Source: Rhodanobacter thiooxydans | GTDB lineage: Bacteria; Pseudomonadota; Gammaproteobacteria; Xanthomonadales; Rhodanobacteraceae | Direction of reading: 5' to 3' | NCBI RefSeq assembly: GCF_030291135.1 | Contig: NZ_CP127409.1 | Span: 1,798,001-1,862,000 of the forward strand | DNA length: 64,000 nt | Shown: positions 52,495 through 64,000 of the stretch, piece by piece | Position numbering within the stretch: position 1 is the stretch's first letter | How the letters are laid out: the number at the start of each line of letters is the position of its first letter | Translations under genes and position numbers: made by a program | The notes under the pieces: generated by a model | Seen by the model: only the letters and a program-made list of their open reading frames with translations | Told to the model about the DNA's origin: nothing | Databases searched by the model: none

Positions 52495-54437
52495 GCAAGC
52501 ACCTCCCATAGCGCCGGCACGATCCGGTAAACGCGCGTATTGCGTCCATCGGGCAAGCGTTCCTTGCGGGTCGCGCCGCCGTCGGTGTCCGTCATCAGCG
52601 CGCAGGCCTCGATCAGTGCGCGCGCCACTTGTGCCGGGTCGAAGCCCACGGCCAGCTCGCGCTTGAACGCCTCGCGTTCCACGTAATACTCCGGCCCGGC
52701 GGCTGCGCTCTTTCGATATCCGGCGCGGTTGACCGTGCGCGGCGTGCGGTCATCAGTAACCCATGGCGTGAACCTCGATTCCCCGTGGGCTTCAAGGAAG
52801 GCCCGCACCTGCGCCAACATCGCGGCCGGTTCGGCTGCCCCTTTCGTTCCTCGCCCTGTCAGCCACGCGGCGAAGCACTGACGTATGGCGCGCTCTGCCT
52901 CTTCCGGTTGCCAGCCCGTCAGTTTGTATGCGGTCGCCAGTTCACCGGCAGCGGCGATCAAGGCGAACCGATCGGCAACACGTCGCACCTGCCCGTCGGC
53001 ATGGTCGCCAGCAAGATCGGTCGCCAGTGCATCGCGCATGTCGCGCAGTACGCCGCGAGCCTTGTCCGGGTCAGTCACCAGCGCCCGAAGAAAGGCCGGC
53101 AGCGCCGTCCCGTAGTGGCTGGCCGCCGCGCGTTTCAGATCATCGGCGAATACACCAGCAGCAACGCCATCGGGTACACGATCAAACAAACCCAAGCCCG
53201 CGCCAGCATCGGCCGGCAAGTCGATAACGCGCACTTCTTGACCGGCGCGAACCTTGCCGCCGCCTTGCGTCACCAGATCAGACAACCCGACTTCGCCGGT
53301 CGACAGAAACAACACGCGCCACGTTGCCGGCGGCCGTGGCGTTCCATCGCGACGGCTGCGCCCTTTGCCTTGTCCATTCGCCAGCATGTACGCCACCGCA
53401 CCGGCATGCTTCGGTTCCAACTGGCCTATTTCGTCCAGGATCAGCAACAGGTCACTGTGCAATGTGGCGACGCCTTCCAACCCGTTATCTGTCTGCCGCC
53501 AGTTGCGAATGAATGACGGCGGCCCGTAGACCGATGCGGCCACCGCGCCGGCCGTGGTCTTGCCGGTCGACGATGCGCCGCGCAAGTGAACGCCTCCGCC
53601 TTCCGCATTCAACAAGCCGATGCACGGCCCCGCGAACGCGCAGCACAGCGCCAGCACCAGTCGCGAATTGCCGGCGCACGGCGCGGCAACGTGGTCGCGC
53701 CAGCCGTCCAAGCTGCCCACCTGTCCGAGTGCAACGCCATCGGGTGCAGCCGACTGCAAAATGACCGGCTCCGTTTTGGTGTCGCCGAACGTCTCGCGCG
53801 GTAACGCAAAAACATCGCCATGCCACCCCGTACGCGCGACGCATCGCGCCGTTACGTCCGGTTTCTCGCGTGCGATGTAGTCCGCCACCATGCGGCGTGC
53901 CGATGGGTGCGACGTAATCACAAGCCCCTCGCTCAGCAGCACCCCGCGCAGCTCTTCACCGCTGCCAGCAAGCATTGCCATCGGCATAGCCCAGCGATGC
54001 TCTTTGCGGTCGTTGTCAGGAAACACCAGCAGGCGGCCCCATGCGCTGCTCTGCGGGTCGCGGGTCAGCGCGGCGATGGTCAGCGGCGAACAGACCCACA
54101 CCGGATCAGCCTCGCCGATGACTGCGCCCGATTCCTTGTCGGTGATGACGCCCACCCAATAGACGCCCGGCGCGCGACCGTCCGACCATGTGTGCAACAG
54201 GTCGAAATGCGCATGCGGGTGATTGTCCCGATTGCCCCGGTCGCCGTTGGCATCGCCGGGACAGCTCAAGTCGTTGTCTGGTGCGGTGTCCCGGCTGCCC
54301 CGGTTGTCCCGACTGGTTTCGACAAAGGCGCGTTTCGGTTTGCTTGTGCGCGCCTGCGCCAGCACGGCAAGGTCACGGTCTGCGCGTTCGTCCAGACTGC
54401 GGATGCTGGCGGGCAGTGGATCGGTAGCGGCCGTCAT
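52491..54437 (-). CDS. DUF927 helicase/primase-like replication protein
   Basis: 648 aa. N-terminal low-complexity part (which encodes iteron cluster 2), a DUF927 core, and a P-loop ATPase: Walker A GASSTGKTT, Walker B LLLILDEIGQ, then sensor VLFLSTGEVG. DUF927 proteins sit at the place of the P4 alpha primase/helicase in related islands. ATGA overlap with both neighbours. I infer that it replicates the element from the iteron clusters; primase activity is not proven. Confidence 0.8.
   Translation of the reverse strand: MTAATDPLPASIRSLDERADRDLAVLAQARTSKPKRAFVETSRDNRGSRDTAPDNDLSCPGDANGDRGNRDNHPHAHFDLLHTWSDGRAPGVYWVGVITDKESGAVIGEADPVWVCSPLTIAALTRDPQSSAWGRLLVFPDNDRKEHRWAMPMAMLAGSGEELRGVLLSEGLVITSHPSARRMVADYIAREKPDVTARCVARTGWHGDVFALPRETFGDTKTEPVILQSAAPDGVALGQVGSLDGWRDHVAAPCAGNSRLVLALCCAFAGPCIGLLNAEGGGVHLRGASSTGKTTAGAVAASVYGPPSFIRNWRQTDNGLEGVATLHSDLLLILDEIGQLEPKHAGAVAYMLANGQGKGRSRRDGTPRPPATWRVLFLSTGEVGLSDLVTQGGGKVRAGQEVRVIDLPADAGAGLGLFDRVPDGVAAGVFADDLKRAAASHYGTALPAFLRALVTDPDKARGVLRDMRDALATDLAGDHADGQVRRVADRFALIAAAGELATAYKLTGWQPEEAERAIRQCFAAWLTGRGTKGAAEPAAMLAQVRAFLEAHGESRFTPWVTDDRTPRTVNRAGYRKSAAAGPEYYVEREAFKRELAVGFDPAQVARALIEACALMTDTDGGATRKERLPDGRNTRVYRIVPALWEVLA
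54224..54312. repeat. Iteron cluster 2
   Basis: Six 8-bp sites (TGYCCCGG/TGTCCCGA and one inverted CCGGGACA) at 54224, 54233, 54256 (inverted), 54287, 54296 and 54305, with 9-base phasing. Mostly in the orientation opposite to cluster 1. Inside the 5' end of the DUF927 gene. Confidence 0.8.
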
Positions 54438-54889
54438 AGGAGCACCTCGCGCGCGGTGTCGATTCGATCAATGGCGAGCGTCAGCCGATCAGCGTCGGTG
54501 TCGTTCAACACAAGGCCGGCGGCAAGGTCATGCGCGGCGATGCTGATAACTTTCGCCTCCCGACCTACAACGCCAAGCGCCGCACCCCATGCCGTTTGCT
54601 TGAACGCTTGTTGCGCCGCGCGCCGGCCTTCGGGTGTTGTATCGCGGATGCGTTCGGGGAACAGGTCACCCATCTGCAAGCCGACAGCGGCCAGAATTCC
54701 CGGCGTGTCGTGACAACTGAAACAGGTCACCAGCAACGCGCCGTTGTCGCCCTCGCATACGCTCAGCTTGCGAGCCTTGCCGCCGCAGGCCGGGCACATA
54801 GCGCGCCAACCCTTGCCCGTCGTGGTAACGCCTTCCAGACGCGGCAGCAATAGCGCGGACGGCGACGCGTTGATGGCCGTATCGAACAT
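54434..54889 (-). CDS. Zinc-ribbon (primase-like CHC2) protein
   Basis: 151 aa from the ATG at 54889. A zinc ribbon, CPACGGKARKLSVCEGDNGALLVTCFSCHDT, like that at the front of bacterial and P4-like primases, but without a toprim domain. It probably supplies the zinc-binding part of a split primase with the DUF927 protein, whose start overlaps its stop. Inferred. Confidence 0.7.
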   Translation of the reverse strand: MFDTAINASPSALLLPRLEGVTTTGKGWRAMCPACGGKARKLSVCEGDNGALLVTCFSCHDTPGILAAVGLQMGDLFPERIRDTTPEGRRAAQQAFKQTAWGAALGVVGREAKVISIAAHDLAAGLVLNDTDADRLTLAIDRIDTAREVLL

Positions 54890-54891
54890 GC

Positions 54892-55071
54892 TCACTTGAA
54901 CAGGCCCAGCGCGAACATCAGGGACAACGCCACGATGAACACGACAACGGCGCATTCGCCGCAGGCGTCCAGCCGCTCGCTGAAGCGATACAATCGACGC
55001 CAGACAGTGCGCAACACCTTGCCGGCTCGACGTTCCCGCGTTGGGCCGGTGCTGCTTTTGGGGCGGGTCAT
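54892..55071 (-). CDS. 59-aa single-pass membrane protein
   Basis: MTRPKSSTGPTRERRAGKVL... with 35 basic/polar residues, then CGEC and one helix AVVVFIVALSLMFALGLF. Starts in an ATGA overlap with alpA and ends two bases before the zinc-ribbon gene, which supports real translation. No known family. Confidence 0.7.
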   Translation of the reverse strand: MTRPKSSTGPTRERRAGKVLRTVWRRLYRFSERLDACGECAVVVFIVALSLMFALGLFK

Positions 55072-55292
55072 GCTGCCACCCGTTCAATCAGCGCGCGGAT
55101 ATCTGCAACGCGCCACGCGGTGATGCGTTCGCCGAGCTTCACGGGCTGGGGGTATCGACCGGCTTTAACGCCTGCCCACCACGTCGAACGGCAGACTGGA
55201 AAGATGGCGGGGATGGCTGGCGCTGATTCAGTGGCGGGTTTACCGACAATCTGCGACAGGCGCAAATATCCGGTTTCGGGGAGTGCGTGCAT
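55068..55292 (-). CDS. alpA: AlpA-family transcriptional regulator
   Basis: 74 aa. MerR/excisionase-like HTH: GYLRLSQIVG, STWWAGVKAGRYPQPVKLGERITAWRVADIRALIE. In P4-like islands AlpA controls excision and operon expression. Small first gene of the overlapping operon. An insertion in the turn (ATESAPAIPAIFPVC) is longer than usual. Confidence 0.88.
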   Translation of the reverse strand: MHALPETGYLRLSQIVGKPATESAPAIPAIFPVCRSTWWAGVKAGRYPQPVKLGERITAWRVADIRALIERVAA

Positions 55293-55394
55293 TGCGGTCT
55301 AGCCTCGTTCGTTATGAGGTGGCTAGGATCACAACGGAATTTCCAGCGGCGAATACGCGCTGCTGCGCAGCGGCTAGCCTATGCAATGCACCGG

Positions 55395-55892
55395 CTAAGT
55401 AAGGTTTGGCGTATTACGTAACGCCTTCCTTGCGGCAGAAAATGACATACCTATGGCACCGCATTCCTCCTCTGCGCAACGGTCCCGGCTCGTGTATTTG
55501 CCCGATGCCCACGCTTCGCGAATACGCCCCTGCTTTTCTCGGCTCCCATCCGGCTTGCCGTGCAGCGCATCTGCTGCGTTTATTGCATTTAGATGCCGTT
55601 TTTTTTGCTCAGATGCAAAGCTTCTTAGTAAATCATTCTTCACATCGTCCACAATTCGCGCAGATTTTCCTTGTTCGAACACGAATAAAAGCAAGAACGC
55701 AAGATGGTCCGCAACCTCATCCTTTTCCTTGGTCGATGCCCATTGAAGGATGCGAGCGTAACGACGATCCATACGGCGAAAAAACCGTTCCGTCTCTGTT
55801 TCAATTTCCGTCGCTTTCGCGGACGCCGCCGCTAGCAGGCCTGATTCGATGTTTCCCAATTTCGTCAACTGCGCGCCCTCCGATTCGTCCAT
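55395..55892 (-). CDS. Hypothetical island protein
   Basis: 165 aa. I do not recognise it. Helical and charged, with a coiled-coil-like stretch (AKATEIETETERFFRRMDRRYARILQW) and a C-terminal HTH-like GMSFSAARKALRN. No signal. Lies between alpA and int on the same strand, less GC-rich. Could regulate integration; inference only. Confidence 0.5.
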   Translation of the reverse strand: MDESEGAQLTKLGNIESGLLAAASAKATEIETETERFFRRMDRRYARILQWASTKEKDEVADHLAFLLLFVFEQGKSARIVDDVKNDLLRSFASEQKKRHLNAINAADALHGKPDGSREKQGRIREAWASGKYTSRDRCAEEECGAIGMSFSAARKALRNTPNLT

Positions 55893-55946
55893 AAGATGCC
55901 GCGCCAGCCAGATGGCCGTCCTAGCGCGGCGTTCAACGCTTGTCGG

Positions 55947-57167
55947 TCAGCTTGCCTTACGCGTCATGGGAATGACGTTGCCGCCTGCCTTCAACGTGTC
56001 CAAATATTCCGCCCATGCGGTCATCATCTTGCGGCGCTCGGCTAGGTGCGCGGTGCGGTTGTACGCGCGTCCGTTCGGATCCTTTACCGCGTGCGCCAAC
56101 TGATGCTCGATATAGTCAGGCCGGAAGTGCAGCACTTCGTCCAGCACCGTGCGCGCCATCGCGCGGAAGCCGTGGCCGCTCATTTCGTTGGTGGCGTAGC
56201 CCATGCGACGTAGTGCCGACAACACGGCGTTGTTGCTCATCGGCCGCTGCGGACTGCGTGCGCTGGGGAACACATAGCGCCCGCGCCCGGTCAGCGGATG
56301 CAACTCGCGCAGGATCGCCACGGCTTGCGGCGACAGCGGCACAAGGTGCGGCTCGCGCATCTTCATTTTCTCGGCGGGGATATTCCACTGCGCGCCGTCC
56401 AGATCGAACTCCGCCCACTCGGCTTGCCGCAGTTCACCCGGCCGCACGAATGCCAGCGGGGCCAGCCGCAGGGCGCACTTCGTCACCAGTGAACCGTTAT
56501 AGGCATCCATCGCGCGCAGCAGTCCGCCGATGGCGTTCGGTTCAATGATGGCGGCAAGGTGCGTCTGCTTGACCGGCGGCAATGCTCCGCGCAGATCAGC
56601 GGCGGGGTTGCGCTCAGCGCGACCCGTGGCGATGGCATAGCGCAACACTTGCCCGCAGTTTTGCAGCACGCGGTGCGCAGACTCGACAGCGCCACGGTCA
56701 ACAATGCGGTTGACGGTCGCCAGCAGTTCCTTTGCCGTGACGTCGGCAATCGGACGCTTGCCCAGCCACGGGAACACGTCATTCTCAAGCCGCAGCATGA
56801 TCCGGCTTGCGTGCAGTTCCACCCATGTTGCCGATTGCTTCGCGTGCCACTCGCGCGCTACCACCTCAAAGCTGTTCGCCGCGCGTTCCTCGCCGGCAGC
56901 TTTCGCGGCCTTGCGCTGCTCGCCCGGATCGACGCCAGCGGCCAGCAGCTTGCGCGCCGCGTCGCGCTTGTCGCGGGCATCCTTCAGGCCAGTATCAGGG
57001 TATGCCCCCAGCGCCAGCCGCTTCTCCTTGCCCCCGTGGCGATACTTCAACCGCCAGAGCTTGCCGCCGGCTGGCGAGACCTCCAGGTACAGCCCACCAC
57101 CATCGAAAAGGCGGCGCGGCTTGTCGGCTGGCTTGGCCGTGCGGATCGCCGTATCACTTAGGGGCAT
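55947..57167 (-). CDS. int: P4-type tyrosine integrase
   Basis: 406 aa. N-terminal DUF4102 arm-binding domain (MPLSDTAIRTAKPADKPRRLFDGGGLYLEV), core-binding domain, and catalytic residues: R in FVRPGELRQAEW, HGFRAMAR (H-x-x-R), and Y in AYNRTAHL. Such integrases use tRNA and tmRNA 3' ends as attB. Transcribed away from ssrA, with its start 164 bases from the ssrA end. Confidence 0.95.
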   Translation of the reverse strand: MPLSDTAIRTAKPADKPRRLFDGGGLYLEVSPAGGKLWRLKYRHGGKEKRLALGAYPDTGLKDARDKRDAARKLLAAGVDPGEQRKAAKAAGEERAANSFEVVAREWHAKQSATWVELHASRIMLRLENDVFPWLGKRPIADVTAKELLATVNRIVDRGAVESAHRVLQNCGQVLRYAIATGRAERNPAADLRGALPPVKQTHLAAIIEPNAIGGLLRAMDAYNGSLVTKCALRLAPLAFVRPGELRQAEWAEFDLDGAQWNIPAEKMKMREPHLVPLSPQAVAILRELHPLTGRGRYVFPSARSPQRPMSNNAVLSALRRMGYATNEMSGHGFRAMARTVLDEVLHFRPDYIEHQLAHAVKDPNGRAYNRTAHLAERRKMMTAWAEYLDTLKAGGNVIPMTRKAS

Positions 57168-57195
57168 GGGGGCATCGCCTACGGGAAAGATGGGG

Positions 57196-57218
57196 CATGC
57201 CCCCGATCATGCCCCCGG
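57196..57218. repeat. Right copy of the 23-base direct repeat
   Basis: Same CATGCCCCC-N4-ATGCCCCCGG form and orientation as 49261-49283. It lies between int and ssrA and ends 112 bases short of the ssrA 3' end, suiting an integrase arm site. Confidence 0.7.
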
Positions 57219-57262
57219 CTGGGGGCAGATTGCAACGCACCTAATTGGACCGTATTGGGCAC

Positions 57263-57305
57263 AAAAAAGGCCGGAACCTTTGCTGTTGCTAGGATTACCG
57301 GCCTT
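57263..57305 (-). terminator. Terminator supplied by the island to ssrA
   Basis: AAGGCCGG/CCGGCCTT arms (57298-57305 and 57267-57274 read on the minus strand) followed by a T6 run at 57263-57268. It replaces the original terminator now stranded at 49158. Confidence 0.75.
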
Positions 57306-57327
57306 CGTTGGACTGCGTTGGAGCTTG

Positions 57328-57685
<358 letters not shown>

Positions 57686-60600
57686 GGGGAAAACGATCTG
57701 ACCTCGCCAGTATATGGGGCACGGATCGCGACAACAATGCCATGCGATGAACACGCGCCTAGCGGATTCGCGCTGCGCAAACATTGACCAACGTCAGGTC
57801 GAGTGTTGTTAGGCCGTTAACGCAACGTCTATACTTGGCGACTTACATGCCCTTAGTACCCGTCGCACTCGTGGGAATGATCTCGATGACTCGATTGCAA
57901 TTGCTTGGCCTGGCCGTGACCGCAACCCTCTTCGCCGCCACCAGCGCACATGCTGAAGGCGACAAGGCTGCCGGCCGCAAACTGATCTACACCTGCGCTG
58001 GCTGCCATGGCGTGCCCGGCTATACCAACGCCTACCCGCAGTATCCAGTGCCGAAGATCGCCGGCCAGAACGAGCAGTACATCATCAATGCCCTGCAGGG
58101 TTACCAAACCGGTGGTCGCAAGCACCCGACCATGGATGCGCAGGCGCAGAGCCTGTCCGCCACGGATATCCAGAACATTGCCGCCTATCTTTCCAGCCTC
58201 GCCAAGTAAGTTGCCAAGGATTTCCCGCATGAAACGTGCAATTACCCTGCTTTCATTCGGCGCCATCCTGGCGTTCGCTTCCACCCAGTTGCTTGCCGCC
58301 GGCAACGCCGAGAACGGCAAGCAGAAGGCAGTCACCTGCTTCGCCTGCCATGGTACCGACGGCAATGCGGTCGATCCGCAGTACCCGCGCCTCGCCGGCC
58401 AGTACAACCTTTATCTGCAGAAGGCACTGCACGAATACAAGGTCGGCGAGCGTGACAACCCGATCATGAAGGGCATGGTGGCCACCTTGTCCGACCAGGA
58501 CATCGAGGATGTCGCCACCTATTTCTCCAGCCTGCCAAGCAAGCTCGATACGCTGAAGGGCCATATCGGCGGCAGCAAGTAAGCCTGCGTCGTCATGTGG
58601 AACGCAAAGGGCCCGCCAATGCGGGCCCTTTGCTTTTGCGCTCGCGCCGCCATTCAGGCAATCGCCGATTTGCCCCCGGCCTTGCCGTAGTAGGGCTTCT
58701 CGCCGCTGGCATGGTCGGTGGCATCACGCACCGAGGTCACTTCCGGCACCCGCTCGCGCAGAGTCTTTTCCACGCCCTGCTTCAGCGTCACGTCGACCAT
58801 GCCGCAACCATGACAACCACCGCCGAACTGCAGCAGCACCGCACCGCCGGCATCGATCTCCAGCAGGCTGACCCGGCCGCCGTGCGAGGCCAGCTTCGGG
58901 TTGATTTCCGCCTCCAGCACGTAGCGCACGCGCTCGATCAGGCCAGCTTCCACACCAGGCACGTGACCCTTGATCTTCGGCGCACGGATGTTGAGCTGGC
59001 CGCCGGTGGCATTCGGCTCGAAGTCGATGCTGGCCTGGTCCAGCCAGCTGGCGCTGTCGCCGTCGATATGGAAGTCGAAGCCGGCGCACTCGATCGTCCA
59101 CTCCCCGCCGACCAGGTCCACCGGCTCGCAGAATTCCAGCTCGCAGTTGGCCGCCGGCGTGCCCGGCGAGGTCACCCGCAGGCGGATGCCCAGCCCGTCG
59201 ATGCCTTGCTGCGAAAGAAGCCGCAGGAAATGCTGCTGCGCGCGTTCCGAGATGTCGATCATGCCTGCTCCAGGGTCGCCAGATGGTTGCCGGTGGGCCT
59301 CACCGGCGAAACAGCACCATTTTAGTCCTGTTTCGAGTTCGATGCGTGCTTTGACATTTGTGTGCGCAACTTCGACGCTTCGCATCCCCGAAGCTCTCGA
59401 CCTCGACGGAGACAACAATGAACGCCAACGACCTGGCCAGCCGGCATTGCCAACCGCGCAAGGGCAAGGAACACGCACTGGATGCCGCACGGGTGGCCGA
59501 GCTGCTGCAGCAACTGCCGGGCTGGCAGCTGCGTGGCGACGACACGGCCATCGCCAAGGATTTCCGTTTCGCCGACTTCCACCACACGCTGGGCTTCATC
59601 AACGCGGTGGGCTTCATGGCCAACCAGGAAGACCATCACCCGGACCTGGAAGCCGGTTACGGCCATTGCCAGGTGTTGTGGTCGACCCACGACGTAGGCG
59701 GCCTGTCGCTGAACGATTTCATCTGCGCCGCACGGGTCGAAGCCCTGCTGGCGCGCTGATCAGAAATCGGTGCGCGACTTTTCCTGCATCCACACCAGCC
59801 GCTTGCCCTTCACCGCCAGCACGTCGAGGAAATCCTTGAGGTCGTCGGGCAGTGGCGCGGAAAAGCTGTAGGCGCGCCCATCCAGGTCGAAGCTCATGTG
59901 CGAGGCATGCAGGAACATCCGGTTCAGGCCCATCTCGCGGTAACGCTTGTTCATCTCCCGATCGCCGTACTTCGGGTCGCCGGCCAGCGGGTGGCCGATG
60001 TGCGCCGCATGCACGCGAATCTGGTGGGTACGGCCGGTACCCAGCGTGGCCTGCATCAGGCGGGCACTGGGGTACTGCTCCATTTCACGGAAGAAGGTCA
60101 GTGACGGCTTGCCGTTGTCCGCCACCCGCACCATCCGCTCGCCGCCCTGCAGCACGGATTTGAGCAGCGGTGCATTCACGTCGAACTTCGCCTTGGACGG
60201 GTGGCCAAGCATCAGGCACAGGTACTGCTTGGTGACCTCGCCGGCGCGGATCGCCGCCTGCAGGCCGGTCAGCCCCGCCCGGGTACGGGCAAATACCAGC
60301 ACGCCGCTGGTGTCACGGTCGAGCCGGTGCACCAGCTCCAGATGTTCCTGTGGCCGCGCGGCGCGCAACAGTTCGATCGCACCGTGGCTGATCCCGCTGC
60401 CGCCGTGGCTGGCCACGCCGGCGGGCTTGTCGATCACCAGGAAGTGCTTGTCCTCGAAGATGATCGCGTCGGCCACCTCGGCTACCTGCCCGCCCGACGG
60501 CCCCGGCTGCTCCGGCCGCTCCGCCAGCCGGACCGGCGGAATGCGCAGCGTATCACCGTCAGCGAGACGGGTATCCGGCTTGGCCCGCTTGCCGTTCACG

Positions 60601-63600
60601 CGCACCTGGCCGGTGCGCAAAAGCCGGTAAATCATGCTCTTGGGCACGCCTTTGAGCAGGGTCACCAGCGCGTTGTCGATGCGCTGGCCGTCGCGCTCGG
60701 GGCCGATCTCGACTTGACGTACACCGTGAGGTGCGTCATGGGAAGTTGCCGTTTGCATTGAAAAAAACCTGCTTAAATAGGATACTCGGCGGGCGCTACA
60801 TTCTGCCCGCCGAAGTCCGGACCGGGCCGGATGCCCGCCCGTAACGTCGGCGAGGATTGCTCCGATTGCCTTCGGGCGGCCGGTCGCGACTCCCTTTCAT
60901 CGTAACGGTTTGGGCCGTCGTTTGTCCGATGCCATTGCGGTGTCGGGGCGGCAGGCGCAGCTGACCGAATCATCCCGACGCCGGAAACGGTGCCGTTTTA
61001 TTGCCGCTTAACCGCAGCGGCGCGATCCCCGGCAGGCCGCCATTGTGGCGCCACCGTGGCACGCGACGCGCGGCCAAGCCGAGGATTACCACCATGAAAC
61101 GCATGTTGATCAACGCGACTCAGCGTGAAGAGTTGCGCGTGGCCATTGTCGATGGCCAGAACCTCTACGACCTGGACATCGAAATCCCTTCGCGGGAACA
61201 GAAAAAGTCCAATATTTACAAGGGTCGAATTACCCGGGTCGAGGCTTCACTCGAAGCCTGCTTCGTCGAGTATGGCGCCGAGCGCCACGGCTTCCTGCCG
61301 CTGAAGGAAATCTCCCGCGAGTACTTCACGCCGGGCCTGGACCCGCACAAGGCGAACATCCGCGAACTGGTCAAGGAAGGCCAGGAAGTCGTCGTGCAGG
61401 TGGAAAAGGAGGAGCGCGGCAACAAGGGCGCCGCCCTGACCACGTTCATCAGCCTGGCCGGCCGCTACATGGTGCTGATGCCGAACAACCCGAAGGCCGG
61501 CGGCGTCTCGCGCCGGATCGAGGGTGAGGACCGGCAGGCGCTGAAGGAAGCGCTGGATCACGTCACGGTGCCCGACGATGTCGGCCTGATCGTGCGCACC
61601 GCCGGCCTCGGCCGCGACGCCGAAGAGCTGCAGTGGGATCTGGACTACCTGCTGACCCTGTGGAAGTCGATCTCCGAAGCGGCCAGCAAGCAGAAGGCGC
61701 CGTTCCTGATCTACCAGGAATCGAAACTGTTCATCCGTGCCCTGCGCGACTACCTGCGCAGCGACATCGGCGAGATCCTGATCGACGATGAGCCGCTGTA
61801 CAACGACGCCCGCGACTTCATGCAGCAGGTGATGCCCAACGCCCTGCGCAAGCTCAAGCTGTACCGCGACGACACCCCGCTGTTCACCCGCTACCAGATC
61901 GAGACGCAGATCGAGAGCGCGTTCGACCGCCAGGTACGCCTGCCGTCGGGCGGTTCGATCGTGATCGACCAGACCGAGGCGCTGACCGCGATCGACGTCA
62001 ACTCGTCCAAGGCGACCAAGGGCAGCGACATCGAGGAAACCGCGTTCAACACCAATTGCGAGGCCGCGGTGGAAATCGCCCGCCAGGCGCGCATCCGCGA
62101 TGCCGGCGGCCTGCTGGTGATCGACTTCATCGACATGGACAGCCCCAGGCACCAGCGTGAAGTGGAAGATCGCCTGAAGGATGCGCTGAAGCTGGATCGC
62201 GCCCGCGTGCAGATCGGCCGCATCTCGCGCTTCGGCCTGCTCGAGATGTCGCGTCAGCGCTTGCGTCCGAGCCTCGGCGAAGCCACCCAGATCACCTGCC
62301 CGCGCTGCGAAGGCCACGGCCACATCCGCGGCGTGGAATCGCTGTCGCTGTCCACCCTGCGCCTGATCGAAGAGCACGCAATGAAGGACAACACCGGCCA
62401 GGTGCTGGTGCAGGCGCCCACCAGCGTCGCCAACTTCCTGCTCAACGAAAAGCGCGCCAGCGTGGTCGAGATCGAACTGCGCCACAAGGCACATGTGGTG
62501 ATCGTCGCCGACGAGAAGCTGGAAACCCCGCACATCGAGATCCAGCGCATCCGTGAAGCGGACATGGGCGAGCACAGCAAGCCCAGCTACGAACGCCTCA
62601 CTACGGTGGAAACCACCGAGTTGCCGAAGATGGGCCAGGCCCTGGGCAGCGGCGAGCAGCCCGCGGTGAGCGGTATCGTGCCCGCCAGCCCGGCGCCGGT
62701 GCGCGAGGAAATCGCCACCCCGGCCACTGTGGCGCAGCCGGCCGCACGCCATCAGCCAACCGCTGTCCCGACCGCCCATGCCGCAGCACCCGCCGGCGGC
62801 ATCATCTCGCGCCTGCTGGGCTGGTTCCGCAGCGCGGAGACGGCAGCACCGGCAGCAGCGCCGAAGCGCACCGACAACGGCAACGACGGCAGCAACCGCA
62901 ACCGTCGCGAGGAGCGTGGCAATCGCACTGGCACCAACACGAACGCGCCATCGTCGCGCCAGCCGCGACGCGAGGCAGCCCAGCAAGGCCAGGCAAAACC
63001 CGCCTCCCAGCAGCAGGCTCGCGGCAACCGCCAGCGCGGCAACGAGGCGCAGCCGCGCCAGGCGCAGCAACCGCAGGCCCAGACCGCCAAGGCGGAACGC
63101 CAGCCCAGGCCGGCCTCAGCCGAGAACAACCAGGCACGTGCGGAGCGCAAGCCGAATCCGCAGCAGCAGCCGAAGGTCGAACGCTCGCCCCGTGTCACCA
63201 CTGACGAGCGCCCCGCCGCTGCACCGCTGGATGATGCGGCGAAGGAAGCCGAGCGTTTGCTGGTGCCGCTGGCCACATCGACGGCTCCCGAGACCACCGA
63301 CGACGAAGCCGACGCCGATGGCAGCCAGTCGCGCCGCCGCCGCGGTCGTCGTGGCGGCCGCCGCCGGCGTCGTCACGACGAAGCTGCCGTGAATGGCACC
63401 GAGATCGACAGCGCGCAGGCACAGGCGCTCGATGACGAGGACCGCGACGAAGCCGCTGCAGCTGCCGCAACAGATGCCCCGGCAGCACGTAACGAGCAGT
63501 CGTCGCGTGAATCGTCGCCGGTGTCCGCCGCCACGGATGATGGCCAGGCCAGCGCCGGACCGGCTATCCCGGCGGTTCGCCAACCGGTGCCTGCCCAGCC

Positions 63601-64000
63601 GGTCGAGAAGCCCGCCGTCACCTCCGTTGCCGCAGCGGTCAGTGCCGCGGTGTCCGCCGCCACGGCATTCAACCTGCCCACCCTGCCGCCGATCCCCGAC
63701 CAGGTGAAATCCGCAGCAGCCACTCCCGATGATCAGGACATCGTCAGGATCACCCCCACCGCCACTCCAGCACTGAAGCCGCAGACGGCCGCGGTCACGG
63801 TGGCCGATGTGGAGACCCACGCCGCAAAGGCCGATGCCACCCCGGTGGTCGTCACCACGGCCATCGCGACGCCGACGACGATCAGCCGACCGGCTGTCGA
63901 CGCGGCACCCTCGGCCGTCATGACTCCGTCGATGAAGCAGCCAGTGCCAACCGCGGTGACGCCGGTAAGCCCGACGGTTGTCGCTCACATGACTCCCGCG

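Overview
The window is GC-rich chromosomal DNA of a gammaproteobacterium, most likely Xanthomonadales (Rhodanobacteraceae/Xanthomonadaceae). That placement is an inference from the gene orders (cmk-rpsA-ihfB-lapA-lapB; dapB next to carA-carB-greA; hrcA-grpE-dnaK-dnaJ then recN; fur/bamE/ratB/ratA/smpB), a Pseudomonas-like Fur without a CxxC pair, and the codon bias. Most of the window is housekeeping sequence. One integrated element, one transposon remnant and several unexplained non-coding structures stand out.

Layout. 1-576: 3' end of a Tn3-family transposase. 847-9430: accessory genes (PAS-PAS-HTH regulator, exported proteins, a cold-shock/Excalibur fusion, an outer-membrane barrel, a zinc-containing atypical SDR), with a 42-bp periodic A-tract repeat array at 4197-4620. 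9875-11663: pirin and quinone oxidoreductase. 11757-14848: an alkylation-repair operon (ada, a 2OG-Fe(II) oxygenase, alkB, an alkA-like glycosylase). 14826-18341: small membrane proteins, MBL hydrolase, CsaA-like protein, FAD amine oxidase. 18423-26700: envelope and translation cluster on the minus strand (cmk, rpsA, ihfB, lapA, lapB, a WecA-like transferase, a WbpM-like dehydratase, galU). 26813-30535: acyl-CoA-binding protein, fadH, a LysR regulator, and the short L36 gene rpmJ. 30639-42383: greA, carB, carA, dapB, dnaJ, dnaK, grpE, hrcA. 42507-49135: recN, a two-component pair, a candidate CsrA/RsmA-sponge sRNA, fur, bamE, ratB, ratA, smpB.

49187-57330 is an ~8.1-kb integrated element lodged in the 3' end of ssrA (tmRNA), between smpB and ssrA. 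It carries a P4-type integrase, an AlpA regulator, a tightly overlapping operon (59-aa membrane protein, zinc-ribbon protein, DUF927 helicase/primase-like protein, three accessory proteins), two clusters of 8-bp iterons with repeated 9-bp phasing, and a cassette of five small exported proteins. It looks like a P4-style satellite or replicating island; no capsid or packaging gene is visible. 57331-64000 returns to core genes: ssrA, two cytochromes c, nfuA, phhB, rluC and the start of rne, which runs off the window.

The most interesting items are the iteron-bearing ssrA element with its exported-protein cassette, the multi-GGA sRNA candidate between a two-component system and fur, the 42-bp phased A-tract array, and an SDR-fold protein whose catalytic tyrosine is replaced by threonine.
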